In this document: piece by piece, positions 1-8,332 of the stretch
Layout of the letters: each line of letters opens with the position of its first letter
Numbering within the stretch: position 1 is the stretch's first letter
DNA from: Shewanella sp.
Lineage (GTDB): Bacteria; Pseudomonadota; Gammaproteobacteria; Enterobacterales; Shewanellaceae
Assembly: GCA_004195335.1 (NCBI GenBank)
Contig: SDWK01001025.1
Location: 1 to 21,367, forward strand
Length of the DNA: 21,367 bases
Direction: 5' to 3'
Notes under the pieces: generated by a model
Databases searched by the model: none
Seen by the model: the letters and a program-made list of their open reading frames with translations, nothing else
What the model was told of the DNA's origin: nothing
Made by a program: the position numbers and the translations under genes

Positions 1-1010
1 TTGATCAGTTCGCGATGGCCACCGACATCCGATGCCAGAACCTGTTTCCCCTGCGCCATCGCCTCCATCGGTTTGAGCGGGGTGACCAGCTCGGTTAAAC
101 GCATCGACTTTCGCGGATAAACCAGTGCATCGACCAGACTGTAATAGTGGCTGACCTGTTTATGAGGCACGCGTCCGGTAAATATAACCTGTTCCTCAAC
201 CCCTAGTTTTTTTGCAAGCCGCTTCAATGTTGTTTCTTGCGGGCCGCCACCAACCAGCAGCAGGCGCAGCTCGGGCAGTGGCTGTCGCAGCTGTTCAAAG
301 GCTTTGATTAGAATGTCCAGACCTTCGTATTCATAGAAGGAGCCGATAAAACCGATGACGGATTTGTTGACCAGGTTATGGCGTTGCAAAAGGTCGGCGG
401 ATTTTGTGTGCAGCTGTTCGAATTGCTCCAAATCGACTGCATTGGGAATGGTGGTCGTGCGTTGCGGGTCAATGCCGCGTGCGATGATGTCGTCTTTGAG
501 ACCCTGGCAGATACAAGTGACCGCATCGGCATTCTTCAATACATAGGTTTCCATCGCCCGGGTCAGTCGGTAGCGCAGGCTACCCTCGCGACAGGTGCCC
601 AGGTTGACGGCGGCGTCTTCCCAGAAAGCTCGCACCTCATAGACCAGCGGCAATCCCGACTGTCGTGCGGCTTGGTAAGCGGCAACACCATTCAGGGCTG
701 GCGAGTGGGCATGGATAATATCCGGCTGCTCGCGCTCGATGACGTCTAGTATTCGCCGTTTAAGGACAGGAATGATCGCCAGTTGATTTAAAACCGGGAG
801 CTTGTTCCATAGATCAACAACCGCTGGGCTGCGGTAGAAGTGCAGTCCATCATGGGTTTCCTCGCAGTTGATAGATTCGCCTTGCTTGGGACCGGTGACA
901 TGGCAGGTTTCTAAGCCTTGCTGGCGTTGATTGTTGAGGATAGCCCGGGTACGGAAGGTGTAACCGCTGTGTAAAGGTATGGAGTGATCCAGAACGTGGA
1001 GTATTTTCAA
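1..1010 (-). CDS. Glycosyltransferase family 4, exosortase A-associated (Daro_2409-like), C-terminus cut by window edge
   Basis: The reading frame is open from TTG at 1010-1008 to the left edge, giving about 336 residues of a protein usually near 400. It starts MKILHVLDHSIPLHSGYTFR, the typical N-terminus of the third glycosyltransferase of XrtA loci. Further on are DIIHAHSPALNG, YEVRAFWEDAAV, IPNAVDLEQF, IGFIGSFYEYEGLD and a GT-B donor-site region with ELVTPLKPMEAMAQGK. It should transfer a sugar from a nucleotide donor to a lipid-linked glycan intermediate at the cytoplasmic face; donor and linkage cannot be read. TTG is chosen because GGAG lies 8 nt upstream and the only nearby ATG (1016-1014) is out of frame and closes after two codons (ATG CAT TGA). 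It follows the amidotransferase by 15 nt, so it belongs to the same operon. Family assignment rests on recognised motifs, not a search. Confidence 0.9.
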   Translation of the reverse strand, partial: MKILHVLDHSIPLHSGYTFRTRAILNNQRQQGLETCHVTGPKQGESINCEETHDGLHFYRSPAVVDLWNKLPVLNQLAIIPVLKRRILDVIEREQPDIIHAHSPALNGVAAYQAARQSGLPLVYEVRAFWEDAAVNLGTCREGSLRYRLTRAMETYVLKNADAVTCICQGLKDDIIARGIDPQRTTTIPNAVDLEQFEQLHTKSADLLQRHNLVNKSVIGFIGSFYEYEGLDILIKAFEQLRQPLPELRLLLVGGGPQETTLKRLAKKLGVEEQVIFTGRVPHKQVSHYYSLVDALVYPRKSMRLTELVTPLKPMEAMAQGKQVLASDVGGHRELI

Positions 1011-1025
1011 TGCATTAACTCCGGA

Positions 1026-2918
1026 TTAGGCGGCATTTTTTTGCATAAAGGCGGCAAACATCATCAGGGTCCAGAGGGCTGCGCTGTTATCGCGGCGTCC
1101 AGAAGCATGCTGGTCAATGAGTGTGGTCATGGTGTCCTGATTAAACAGTCCACACTCTACCATGATGCCGCTTAATAGTGATTCACGCAGTTTTTCGCGT
1201 AGGGGTCCACGGAACCATTGGACAAGCGGTACCGCGAATCCCATTTTTTTGCGGTACAGCACATCATGCGGTAGATGCGGCTCTAATGATTTTTTGAAGC
1301 AGTATTTGCCCTCTGATCCTTGTAGTGTGGCTTTTGAGTCGGCGTTAAAGGCCCATTCAACGAATTTATGATCCAGGAGTGGTACCCGTACTTCCAAAGA
1401 GTGCGCCATGCTGGCGCGATCGACTTTGGTCAAAATATCGCCCACCAGATAGGTCTTCATATCGATGTATTGAATTTTCTTAAGTGGGTCATCACTGGGG
1501 GCGCTCCCTTCGTGGTGACGAAAAACTTCCAGTGAACTGTAACCGTTAAGCTTTTGTTTCAGCTGATCGGAAAACAGCGCATCACGCGCGTCCTGGCGCA
1601 TGATCGACATCGTGTTGTGATACCCCTCAACGCTGTCGAAGGCCATCGATTGGAAGGTGGTTTTTGCGCGCAGAAAACGCGGTGCCCAGTCGAGTTTGGG
1701 GTAAGCTTTACCGAGAAAGCCAAACAATGGTCGACGTAGGCGATACGGTAACTTGTTACGCACGCTGTCTTCGTTCAGGTGCCAGCGATAACGCCGGTAG
1801 CCAGCGAGCAGTTCATCCCCTCCGTCACCTGACAGGGCGACAGTGACATGTTTACGGGCCAGTTCGCAGACGCGGTAGGTGGGCATGGCCGAGCTGTCTG
1901 CGTAGGGTTCATCATACAGATCGGCTAACTTGTCGATCAGATCAAAATCATCTTGGCTAACGGTGCCGCTGTGATGATTAGTCTGGTAGCGATCAGCGAC
2001 TTTCTGGGCATATTCGGTTTCGTTGAACGCTTTGACATCAAATCCTATGGAGCAGGTGTTGACGGGAGTGTCCTGTAACTCTGACATCAGCGCGACCACC
2101 GCACTGGAGTCAACCCCGCCGGAGAGAAAGGCCCCGAGTGGAACTTCGGCGACCATGCGCACCTTGACGGCTTCTTTAAGGCGATCAGCCAGCTCGCGTT
2201 GAGTATCTTCTAGTGTCAGTGATTGGCCGCTCAATGTGATATCCCAATACTGCACCGGCTTGGGAGTCAGCTTGAGTTGTTGATCCAGTAGCAGGTAGTG
2301 GCCGGGTTCCAATTTGAACACGCCCTCAAAGATCGTCTTCGGCTCGGGAATATAGCCAAAGGTGAAGTAATCTTCGACCGCGCGGTGGTCAATAGCGCGG
2401 GGCAGGTCGGGATGTTGTTTGAGTACCTTTAGTTCAGAACCAAAAATCAGCGAGCCATCTGCGAGGACGCTGTAAAAAAGCGGTTTAATGCCAAGTCGAT
2501 CGCGGGCAATAAAGAGCTGCTGATTGGGCTGATCCCAGATGGCGAAGGCAAACATGCCGCGGAAGTGCTCGACGCAGGCAGTGCCCCATTCCTCCCAGGC
2601 GTGGACGATAGTTTCGGTATCACTATGGGTCTTAAAGATATGGCCTTTGGCTACCAGCTCGTCGGCCAGCTCTTGGAAGTTGTAGATCTCGCCGTTGAAT
2701 ACTACGCAGACGTTGCCGTCCTCGTTAAACAGCGGCTGGTGGCCGCCGGACAGATCGATAATCGATAATCGTCGATGGGCCAGCCCGATGCCCGGACCGT
2801 AAAAAAAACCGTCATCGTCAGGACCACGGTGAGATTGAATCCCGTTCATGCGCGCTAACAGGCTTTTGTCTATCGGAGTTGTATTCTGCGGCTGAAGAAT
2901 ACCGGCAATTCCGCACAT
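1026..2918 (-). CDS. asnB: XrtA-system amidotransferase (class II asparagine synthase family)
   Basis: A 630-residue, full-length class II glutamine amidotransferase/asparagine synthase. The N-terminal glutaminase domain opens with MCGIAGIL, leaving Cys2 as the nucleophile after Met removal. It also has HRRLSIIDLS (48-57), FNGEIYN (74-80) and SDTETIVHAWEEWG. The synthase domain has the PP-loop SGGVDSS (266-272) and later ALSGDGGDELLAGYRRY and SLEVRVPLLDHKFVEWAF. Family members make an amide or related product from glutamine and ATP. In exosortase/exopolysaccharide loci the acceptor is thought to be a sugar carboxylate or similar group rather than free aspartate, but that is inference. It lies 22 nt after one glycosyltransferase and 15 nt before the next, inside the minus-strand EPS operon. 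All expected key motifs are present and no frame damage is seen. Confidence 0.95.
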   Translation of the reverse strand: MCGIAGILQPQNTTPIDKSLLARMNGIQSHRGPDDDGFFYGPGIGLAHRRLSIIDLSGGHQPLFNEDGNVCVVFNGEIYNFQELADELVAKGHIFKTHSDTETIVHAWEEWGTACVEHFRGMFAFAIWDQPNQQLFIARDRLGIKPLFYSVLADGSLIFGSELKVLKQHPDLPRAIDHRAVEDYFTFGYIPEPKTIFEGVFKLEPGHYLLLDQQLKLTPKPVQYWDITLSGQSLTLEDTQRELADRLKEAVKVRMVAEVPLGAFLSGGVDSSAVVALMSELQDTPVNTCSIGFDVKAFNETEYAQKVADRYQTNHHSGTVSQDDFDLIDKLADLYDEPYADSSAMPTYRVCELARKHVTVALSGDGGDELLAGYRRYRWHLNEDSVRNKLPYRLRRPLFGFLGKAYPKLDWAPRFLRAKTTFQSMAFDSVEGYHNTMSIMRQDARDALFSDQLKQKLNGYSSLEVFRHHEGSAPSDDPLKKIQYIDMKTYLVGDILTKVDRASMAHSLEVRVPLLDHKFVEWAFNADSKATLQGSEGKYCFKKSLEPHLPHDVLYRKKMGFAVPLVQWFRGPLREKLRESLLSGIMVECGLFNQDTMTTLIDQHASGRRDNSAALWTLMMFAAFMQKNAA

Positions 2919-2940
2919 AATCCGTTAACTCTACGTATTT

Positions 2941-4065
2941 TTAGTTCCGTGAATAGATCGCAGCGTAGCGGTCTATCATGTGGCCGAGGCTGAATTTTGT
3001 TTCCGCAGTCTGTCTGGCATTGATGCCTTGAGCCTTAATCTTTTGCGGCTGCAGGGCGTATTCAGCCATCGCCTTCGCTAAAGGCGCCACCTGATCGCTT
3101 GGGGTCAGAGTACCGCTTTTATCGATTGCAACCAACTCCCCGTTACCGCCGACATCAGTCGCAATAACGGGCAAACCGCTGGCGAAGGCTTCGAGTATAG
3201 TATTGGAGATCCCTTCGGCAAGTGAGGGCAGCACAAACAGATCGAAAAGCCGCATAAAATCTGGGATCTGTTGCTGATTGCCGGCCAGCCACACCTGTTG
3301 CGACAATTTTGCGGCTTTAAATTTTTGTTCTAAGGTTTGGCGAGTGTCACCCTCGCCGACAATGATCAGTCGAAGGTTTGATGCTATATCTGGCTGTGAC
3401 TGGCATAGGGCGATAAAGGCATCGGCTAACAACCGATGATTTTTTACCGATGCCAGACGTCCGACGCACCCAAATACGATGCAGTTGTCATCAAGAAACC
3501 CGGCAGGGGCTTCTGCCCTCACTCCCACGGGAGTGAATCGTTCGGTATCGACACCGTTGATAATCTGGTAACACTGCGCTTGGCGGACATTAACCTTATC
3601 GATAAGGTACTCGGCTGACTGGGCCGACAGGGCGATAAAGTCGTGGATCAATGGCCGTAAGGCTTGTTTGAGTTTGATATAGCGGGAGTTACTGCCACCC
3701 AGGTCGCTCATATCCCAGCCATGCTCACCATGGACGCGGTGTTTGATCCGTGCAAAAAAGGCAGGTAGCTGATACTCCATGCTGGTCATGTTGCGCGTAT
3801 GGACGACATCGGGTTTGAGCCGCCGCAGCACGCACCACATCGACCAATAGTATTTCCAATCGGATCCCGGGGCTTTGTCGATGGATTCGATATGAATAGG
3901 TTGTTCTACCCGCTTGATAAAATCGGGATCAAAACCGGTCAGGCAGACGACGCTGTGGCGGTATTTATCCGCTGGAAGATGGTTGATTAGATTGACGATG
4001 CCGTTCTCTAGGCCGCCGGTGCCAAAATGGTAAACAATATGGGTGATATGGATCGGTCGGGCCAT
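2941..4065 (-). CDS. Glycosyltransferase family 4, PEP-CTERM/EpsH1 system-associated (stp2-type)
   Basis: 374 residues, GT-B fold, GT4-like. The N-terminal domain begins ITHIVYHFGTGGLENGIVNL, where the GGLE turn is typical of this XrtA-associated sugar transferase (TIGR03088-like). It continues with DVVHTRNMTSMEYQ and GEHGWDMSDLGG. The C-terminal donor domain shows FGCVGRLASVKNH (about 198-210), LRLIIVGEGDTR, and the EX7E-type signature EGISNTILE (284-292) followed by ASGLPVIATDVGGNGELV. It should add one sugar to the exopolysaccharide repeat unit at the inner membrane; the specific sugar is not inferable. Start ATG at 4065 is 2 nt from the end of the preceding glycosyltransferase gene, indicating translational coupling in one operon. 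Confidence 0.93.
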   Translation of the reverse strand: MARPIHITHIVYHFGTGGLENGIVNLINHLPADKYRHSVVCLTGFDPDFIKRVEQPIHIESIDKAPGSDWKYYWSMWCVLRRLKPDVVHTRNMTSMEYQLPAFFARIKHRVHGEHGWDMSDLGGSNSRYIKLKQALRPLIHDFIALSAQSAEYLIDKVNVRQAQCYQIINGVDTERFTPVGVRAEAPAGFLDDNCIVFGCVGRLASVKNHRLLADAFIALCQSQPDIASNLRLIIVGEGDTRQTLEQKFKAAKLSQQVWLAGNQQQIPDFMRLFDLFVLPSLAEGISNTILEAFASGLPVIATDVGGNGELVAIDKSGTLTPSDQVAPLAKAMAEYALQPQKIKAQGINARQTAETKFSLGHMIDRYAAIYSRN

Positions 4066-4067
4066 TG

Positions 4068-5288
4068 TCAGCCGGGATCCTGATCGGGGTTTTGCAACAA
4101 TTCAGGTAGGTTGGCCAGGGTGTTCCTCCAATTGAACTGCTGCTGAATCCAGTGCCGATTCGCTTCGATGTCCATCTGTTGTGGATTATTAAGAACATTG
4201 TCGCAGGCTTGGATATACGCTTCAGCGGTGTCGGCAACAATTACAGCCAGATCGGTATGCAGTGGAATTCCCTCCATCGCCATACTGGTGGCCACAACGG
4301 GCTTCGCCATCGCCATCGCTTCCAGGACTTTATTTTGTATCCCCCGCGCGATCTGCAGCGGGGCGACGACGTGCACTGCCTGCGCGATATAAGGGCGGAC
4401 ATCCTTGACCCTGCCGGTCACAAGTACGCGCTCGAGGGTGCCGAGCTGTTTAACCGCCGGGGTCGGATTTGAACCGACAATCATGAAGCTGAGCGCGGGC
4501 TGTTGCTTTAATAAGGTAGGCCATACTTTGTCACAAAACCAGGTGACTGCATCTTCATTGGCCCAGTAGTCCATCGCGCCGGTGAATACGATAAAGGGTC
4601 CAGGCTGAATCGGCGGGTGGTTTTTAACGGTCTCCGGATCAAAGTAGTGGCTATCAACACCGTTATTCAGGTAGTTAACTTTGGTTGCCAGGGAGGGTGG
4701 GATAAGCGATTTGAACAGCGCGGCTTCTTTTTCTGAAACAAACAGGGATTTATCGAACTGGTGGGTGATCTTTATTTCATAGCGTTGCAGCAGGCGATGT
4801 TCGCGTCGATAGACCCAGCGGGCGATGCCGGATTTTTTCTGGGCATACTGCGCCCATTTGTCTGAATCGATGTCGACAAAGTCGATGACTCGAGTCGCGG
4901 AGTTAAACTGCGGTTCTACCACGAACTGCGCCATCGCTCCGGAAAAGAGCATGATTTTATCGATCTTATGCCGTTCGGTCGTCTGTTGAACCCAGCGTTG
5001 CAGCTTGCTGGAACTGTAGAGAGGCAGCGTGATGGGCTTTGCCTGGGCAAATGCCAGCGCCGCTTTGATATATCGTCGTGAGTTTTTAACCGGAAGGCAG
5101 TACAGAGATGCACACAGAGGGCGCAATTTTTCTATATATTGTTCGTCCTCAGGGTCATCAATAAAGCAGCCCAGATGAACATCGTAATGCGCGCAAAGCT
5201 CAAGCAGAATATGGTAAGAGCGTATCTTGTCGCCCTTATTGGGGGGGTAGGGTATGCGATGTGCTAGGAACAGTACCGACGGGCGCAT
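4068..5288 (-). CDS. Glycosyltransferase, PEP-CTERM/EpsH1 system-associated (stp1-type), first gene of the EPS operon
   Basis: 406 residues. The N-terminus MRPSVLFLAHRIPYPPNKGD with KIRSYH just after is the hallmark of the TIGR03087-like sugar transferases found next to exosortase A. The middle has FVDIDSDKWAQYAQKKSG and YLNNGVDSHYFDPE. The C-terminal Rossmann domain carries FIVFTGAMDYWANEDAV, VTGRVKDVRPYI and ARGIQNKVLEAMAMAKPVVA, including the donor-binding glutamate region. It should act in assembly of the exopolysaccharide repeat at the cytoplasmic membrane face. It is the promoter-proximal gene of a four-gene minus-strand operon (5288 down to the left edge). The putative RBS GAAAGGATG directly precedes and overlaps the start region, a rather short spacing. 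Confidence 0.93.
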   Translation of the reverse strand: MRPSVLFLAHRIPYPPNKGDKIRSYHILLELCAHYDVHLGCFIDDPEDEQYIEKLRPLCASLYCLPVKNSRRYIKAALAFAQAKPITLPLYSSSKLQRWVQQTTERHKIDKIMLFSGAMAQFVVEPQFNSATRVIDFVDIDSDKWAQYAQKKSGIARWVYRREHRLLQRYEIKITHQFDKSLFVSEKEAALFKSLIPPSLATKVNYLNNGVDSHYFDPETVKNHPPIQPGPFIVFTGAMDYWANEDAVTWFCDKVWPTLLKQQPALSFMIVGSNPTPAVKQLGTLERVLVTGRVKDVRPYIAQAVHVVAPLQIARGIQNKVLEAMAMAKPVVATSMAMEGIPLHTDLAVIVADTAEAYIQACDNVLNNPQQMDIEANRHWIQQQFNWRNTLANLPELLQNPDQDPG

Positions 5289-5382
5289 CCTTTCATCTCT
5301 TGGCTTAAACTGTAGTGCGTCAATGTTAAAGGATCTTAACCCAGAGCAGGATTTTTTATGTCCTTAATAGATGAAATAGGGA

Positions 5383-5399
5383 TGCTTTTTATGCACCAA
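5383..5399 (-). promoter_or_regulatory. Weak sigma-54-like -24/-12 candidate for the EPS glycosyltransferase operon
   Basis: Read on the minus strand the site is TTGGTGCATAAAAAGCA. It has GG and GC separated by exactly 10 nt, as sigma-54 needs, but the -24 block lacks CAC and the -12 block is AAGC instead of TTGC. It lies about 95 nt upstream of the ATG at 5288. Context (PrsR is a sigma-54 activator family) makes it worth listing; sequence match alone is weak. Confidence 0.22.
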
Positions 5400-5451
5400 G
5401 TGTATTAAAAAGCTAAGATACGGTTTGATTTTACAGGAGTAAGCCATTTTT

Positions 5452-6336
5452 ATGTCGGTAGTCGAGCAACAGGATGAGTCCGTACCTCTACATAGGGTTG
5501 TTCCTATACTCGCAGGAGGTGGCGCTCGGCTATCCGCGCATATTGGTATTCTGACCGCTTTAGAACAATTGGATATCAAGTTTGATCATTTGGTAGGCGT
5601 CTCTGGGGGCAGTATCGTTGGGGCGCTCTATGCGGCGGGGCATTCGGTCGAAGCGATTAAGCAAGTGGCGATAGAGACCGATTTTAGTCATTTTTTAAGT
5701 CAGTCGCTGTTTAAATTGTTACGCAGTGGTGGTTTGTCGTCCGGTGACCGTTTTGAGCAATGGGTGGATGAAAAGCTTAATGGGGTAACCTTTCAAGAGT
5801 TAGCATACGATTTTCATGTGGTCGCGACGGATGTCCGAACTGGCCAGCCGGTGGTCTTCGATAAAAGCCGGACGCCTGATCTGAAAGTCTCGGCAGCGGT
5901 ACGGTTTTCGATGTCGATTCCCATTCTGTTTAGCTTCAAGCCCTTCAAAGAGCATCTGCTGGTTGACGGCAGTATTCTCTCTGAGGAGGCGCTGCAGCGT
6001 GACTGGAGTGGAAATGGAGACCCTGTGGTCTGTTTTAGATTGCGCAGCACTCAGGCCACTGTCGCGACCAAGAAGCAGCCATTGATCCCCTTGAAGCAAT
6101 ACCTTTCCATGCTGATCCGTACCTTTATGACCACGATGTCTCGTGAGTACATCAGTGACTCGTTCTGGCACTCAACGGTCATCGTGCATACGGGGGCGAT
6201 CTCGCCGATTGAATTCAAACTGACTAAAGAGCAGAAGAAGCAGCTGTTCAAGGCTGGCTATGACACGACGCGCCGGGTGGTGCCGCTGAAACTAAAAAAT
6301 AGCGATGCGAAAAGGGGCGTTGCAGGATTGGCTTAG
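5452..6336 (+). CDS. Patatin-like phospholipase/acyl hydrolase
   Basis: 294 residues with the patatin fold: oxyanion loop GGGARLSAHIG (22-32), nucleophile elbow GVSGGS (Ser51) and the dyad aspartate in LLVDGSI (Asp172, DGS instead of the usual DGG/DGA). These proteins hydrolyse acyl esters of lipids, mostly phospholipids. There is no signal peptide, so it is predicted cytosolic or membrane-peripheral. The ATG has an AGGAG upstream (in ttttacaggagtaagcc) at slightly long spacing. It is on the opposite strand to the glycosyltransferase operon on its left and converges with the deacetylase on its right with only 4 nt between stop codons. It is not a standard XrtA-locus component I can name; a role in recycling or tailoring lipids during envelope/EPS export is inference only. 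Confidence 0.9.
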   Translation: MSVVEQQDESVPLHRVVPILAGGGARLSAHIGILTALEQLDIKFDHLVGVSGGSIVGALYAAGHSVEAIKQVAIETDFSHFLSQSLFKLLRSGGLSSGDRFEQWVDEKLNGVTFQELAYDFHVVATDVRTGQPVVFDKSRTPDLKVSAAVRFSMSIPILFSFKPFKEHLLVDGSILSEEALQRDWSGNGDPVVCFRLRSTQATVATKKQPLIPLKQYLSMLIRTFMTTMSREYISDSFWHSTVIVHTGAISPIEFKLTKEQKKQLFKAGYDTTRRVVPLKLKNSDAKRGVAGLA

Positions 6337-6340
6337 CGGC

Positions 6341-7213
6341 TTACTGCGTGTTGCATGCTTTTTGTACAATATTGAGGTCGATCATTCGTCCCCAGTTGAA
6401 GTCCTGTAGCAGTCGCTTCAAGCGAGGCTCCGTCTGGTGCAGGTTGATGTAGTGGCGAAACCGTGATTTGAGCGAAGCGCCCTCGATGCGAGGCTGCTCA
6501 GGATCAAGCTCCCAGGGATGTAGATAAAAGACAGCGGGTTGATCGAGCTGTTTCGATGCGCGCTGCATAAGCCATTTAAACAGCGGGTAGGGATAGAGTC
6601 GAAAGTAGCCTCCACCGGCACAAGGGATTCGGCGACCGAGTAGCTCGCAGGTGGTCACCGGAATCTCCAGTAAGCCGTTATCCCAGTGAAAAGGTGTTCT
6701 GGGTGCGTCGCTATAGCCATAGAGGTCATGAGGCACGGGGTTGATGCTGGAGCTGTAACGGTAACCGGCTTCAAGCAGCTCGTCAAAGGTCCAGGGTGTT
6801 TGTTCAGAAAAGGAAAAGCTGGGGGCTCGATAGCCTTTGACTTCGTGTCCGGTCAGGTCTTCTAACAGCTGCTTGGCAGAGCGAATATCTTCTTGGAACT
6901 GATGTTGGGATAGCAGATTGATCCGCTGATGGTTGTAGCCATGGCTAGCAATTTCATGGCCAGCCTGCGCGATTTTATTTATCAGAGCCGGGTAGCGTTC
7001 CGCGATCCAGCCGAGGATAAAAAAAGTCGCTAGTGTGCTGTTGGCGTCAAGTGTATCGAGTAGTCTGTCAACATTGGCTTCGACCCTGCACTGAAGCGAT
7101 GGCCAGCGTTCAGGATGGCATTGGTTCTCGAAGGCAGATACCTGAAAATAGTCTTCTATATCAAGGCTAAGTGCGTTAATTGAATGGGATAGATCCGGGT
7201 TTGATTTTGACAT
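6341..7213 (-). CDS. XrtA-system polysaccharide deacetylase (NodB fold, DUF3473 type)
   Basis: 290 residues matching the exosortase-associated polysaccharide deacetylase family (TIGR03006-like). It opens with NALSLDIEDYFQVSAFE, holding the DIED metal/catalytic motif. It then has STLATFFILGWIAERYP, the HEIASHGYNHQ motif with the two metal-binding histidines, KGYRAPSFSFS, and the C-terminal YLHPWELDPEQPR, which is typical of the DUF3473 extension. It should remove N-acetyl (or O-acetyl) groups from the exopolysaccharide or its precursor. There is no clear signal peptide, as is usual in this family. It is separated from the glycosyltransferase operon by the oppositely oriented patatin gene, so it probably has its own promoter in 7214-7426. 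I see no strong RBS just upstream of ATG 7213, so the exact start is a little uncertain. Confidence 0.93.
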   Translation of the reverse strand: MSKSNPDLSHSINALSLDIEDYFQVSAFENQCHPERWPSLQCRVEANVDRLLDTLDANSTLATFFILGWIAERYPALINKIAQAGHEIASHGYNHQRINLLSQHQFQEDIRSAKQLLEDLTGHEVKGYRAPSFSFSEQTPWTFDELLEAGYRYSSSINPVPHDLYGYSDAPRTPFHWDNGLLEIPVTTCELLGRRIPCAGGGYFRLYPYPLFKWLMQRASKQLDQPAVFYLHPWELDPEQPRIEGASLKSRFRHYINLHQTEPRLKRLLQDFNWGRMIDLNIVQKACNTQ

Positions 7214-7426
7214 AGATAGCGTCGACTAGAGAGTAACCATGAAGAATAGCGCTCTTTGCGCAGTACTTCCAAGGATTTGCAGTTGCTGGTAGGCCGTTAA
7301 CAACGTCAGCCGGTTCTGGCTATGATTAAAATATTGCTCAATGTGTTGATTTTGCATAAATGACCGTTATTCTCAAATGAGTCTATTTTTACCTGAGTTA
7401 ATAACACAACGCCTAGGACTGTACTT
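7214..7426. other. Divergent intergenic region between deacetylase and E1-like gene
   Basis: 213 nt that must hold promoters for both directions. It contains short inverted stretches such as AGCGCTCTTTGCGC, but no promoter I can call with confidence on either strand. An AGGA lies shortly upstream of ATG 7427. Confidence 0.5.
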
Positions 7427-8275
7427 ATGTATGACTATGACAAAGCCGTCTCCAGAAATATCGGCTGGGTCACGGAGCAAGAGCAAGCGCTGCTGCGTAA
7501 TAAGCGTGTTGCGATCGCGGGTATGGGCGGGGTGGGTGGTCGCCATGCCATGACGCTGGCAAGGCTGGGGGTCGGACGGTTTTGTTTGTCGGATTTTGAT
7601 GACTTCGAAGTGCATAACTTCAACCGGCAGGACGGTGCCTATATAAGTACGGTGGGGCGCAGTAAGCTCGAGGTAATGACCGAACGGGTGCGGGATGTAA
7701 ATCCTGAGGCCGACATCAGAGAGTATCCTGAGGGCGTGAATGCCAGCAACGTAGACCAGTTTCTGGACGGAGTGGATATCTATGTTGATGGCTTGGATTT
7801 TTTTGCTATGGATGCCCGGCGACTAGTTTTTGGCAAGTGTGAAGAGAAAGGTATTCCCGTGGTAACCGCTGCGCCTTTGGGGATGGGCTGTGCGTTTCTG
7901 GCATTCTTGCCTGGAAAAATGAGTTTTGAGGACTATTTTTGTTTTGAGGGGTTATCGGAAAAGGATCAGCTCATTCGATTCTTAATTGGACTCGCACCAA
8001 CCATGTGGCAGCGTCACTACTTGGTGGATCGATCCAGTGCCGATTTTGATGCAAAAAAAGGCCCCTCTATGCCGATGGCCGTTGATCTATGTGCGGGAAT
8101 CGCGGGCATTAATGTCCTCAAAATCCTGTTGGGACGAGGTGATGTCATTTGTGCACCTAGAGGTCTACATGTTGATGGTTATCTGAATCGATATAAAATT
8201 ACCTATCGCTGGCTGGGGAATAAAAATCCACTGCAGCTAGTTTCTTTTATGATAGCTAAGAAAATTCTTGGCTAA
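7427..8275 (+). CDS. E1-like adenylyltransferase (ThiF/MoeB/HesA superfamily)
   Basis: 282 residues with the E1-like Rossmann core: RVAIAGMGGVGGRHAM, with the nucleotide loop GMGGVGG at 32-38, then SDFDDFEVHNFNRQ (55-68) with the Asp, Asn and Arg-Gln that bind ATP/Mg in MoeB and ThiF, and VDGLDF (120-125) at the place of the E1 aspartate motif. Family members adenylate a C-terminal carboxylate (ubiquitin-like protein or peptide) or similar substrate. The CxxC zinc pairs of MoeB/ThiF are absent. Cys138 and Cys155 are possible thiolating cysteines, but neither is proven. The C-terminal part (after about 165) is unlike MoeB and may bind a different partner. The gene is 57 nt ahead of a nitroreductase-family gene on the same strand, suggesting a two-step activation/redox module. 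Substrate unknown. Confidence 0.88.
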   Translation: MYDYDKAVSRNIGWVTEQEQALLRNKRVAIAGMGGVGGRHAMTLARLGVGRFCLSDFDDFEVHNFNRQDGAYISTVGRSKLEVMTERVRDVNPEADIREYPEGVNASNVDQFLDGVDIYVDGLDFFAMDARRLVFGKCEEKGIPVVTAAPLGMGCAFLAFLPGKMSFEDYFCFEGLSEKDQLIRFLIGLAPTMWQRHYLVDRSSADFDAKKGPSMPMAVDLCAGIAGINVLKILLGRGDVICAPRGLHVDGYLNRYKITYRWLGNKNPLQLVSFMIAKKILG

Positions 8276-8332
8276 GTTTATTGGCATGCATTTGTTGTAA
8301 TGTTTCTACACAATTCATATAAGGATTAATCA

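Noticed and set aside
7271..7290. Sigma-54-like GG-N10-GC (AAGGATTTGCAGTTGCT) ahead of the E1-like gene
   Set aside because: The -12 block TTGCT is good but the -24 block has only GG without CAC, and it lies about 140 nt from the start; most likely chance.
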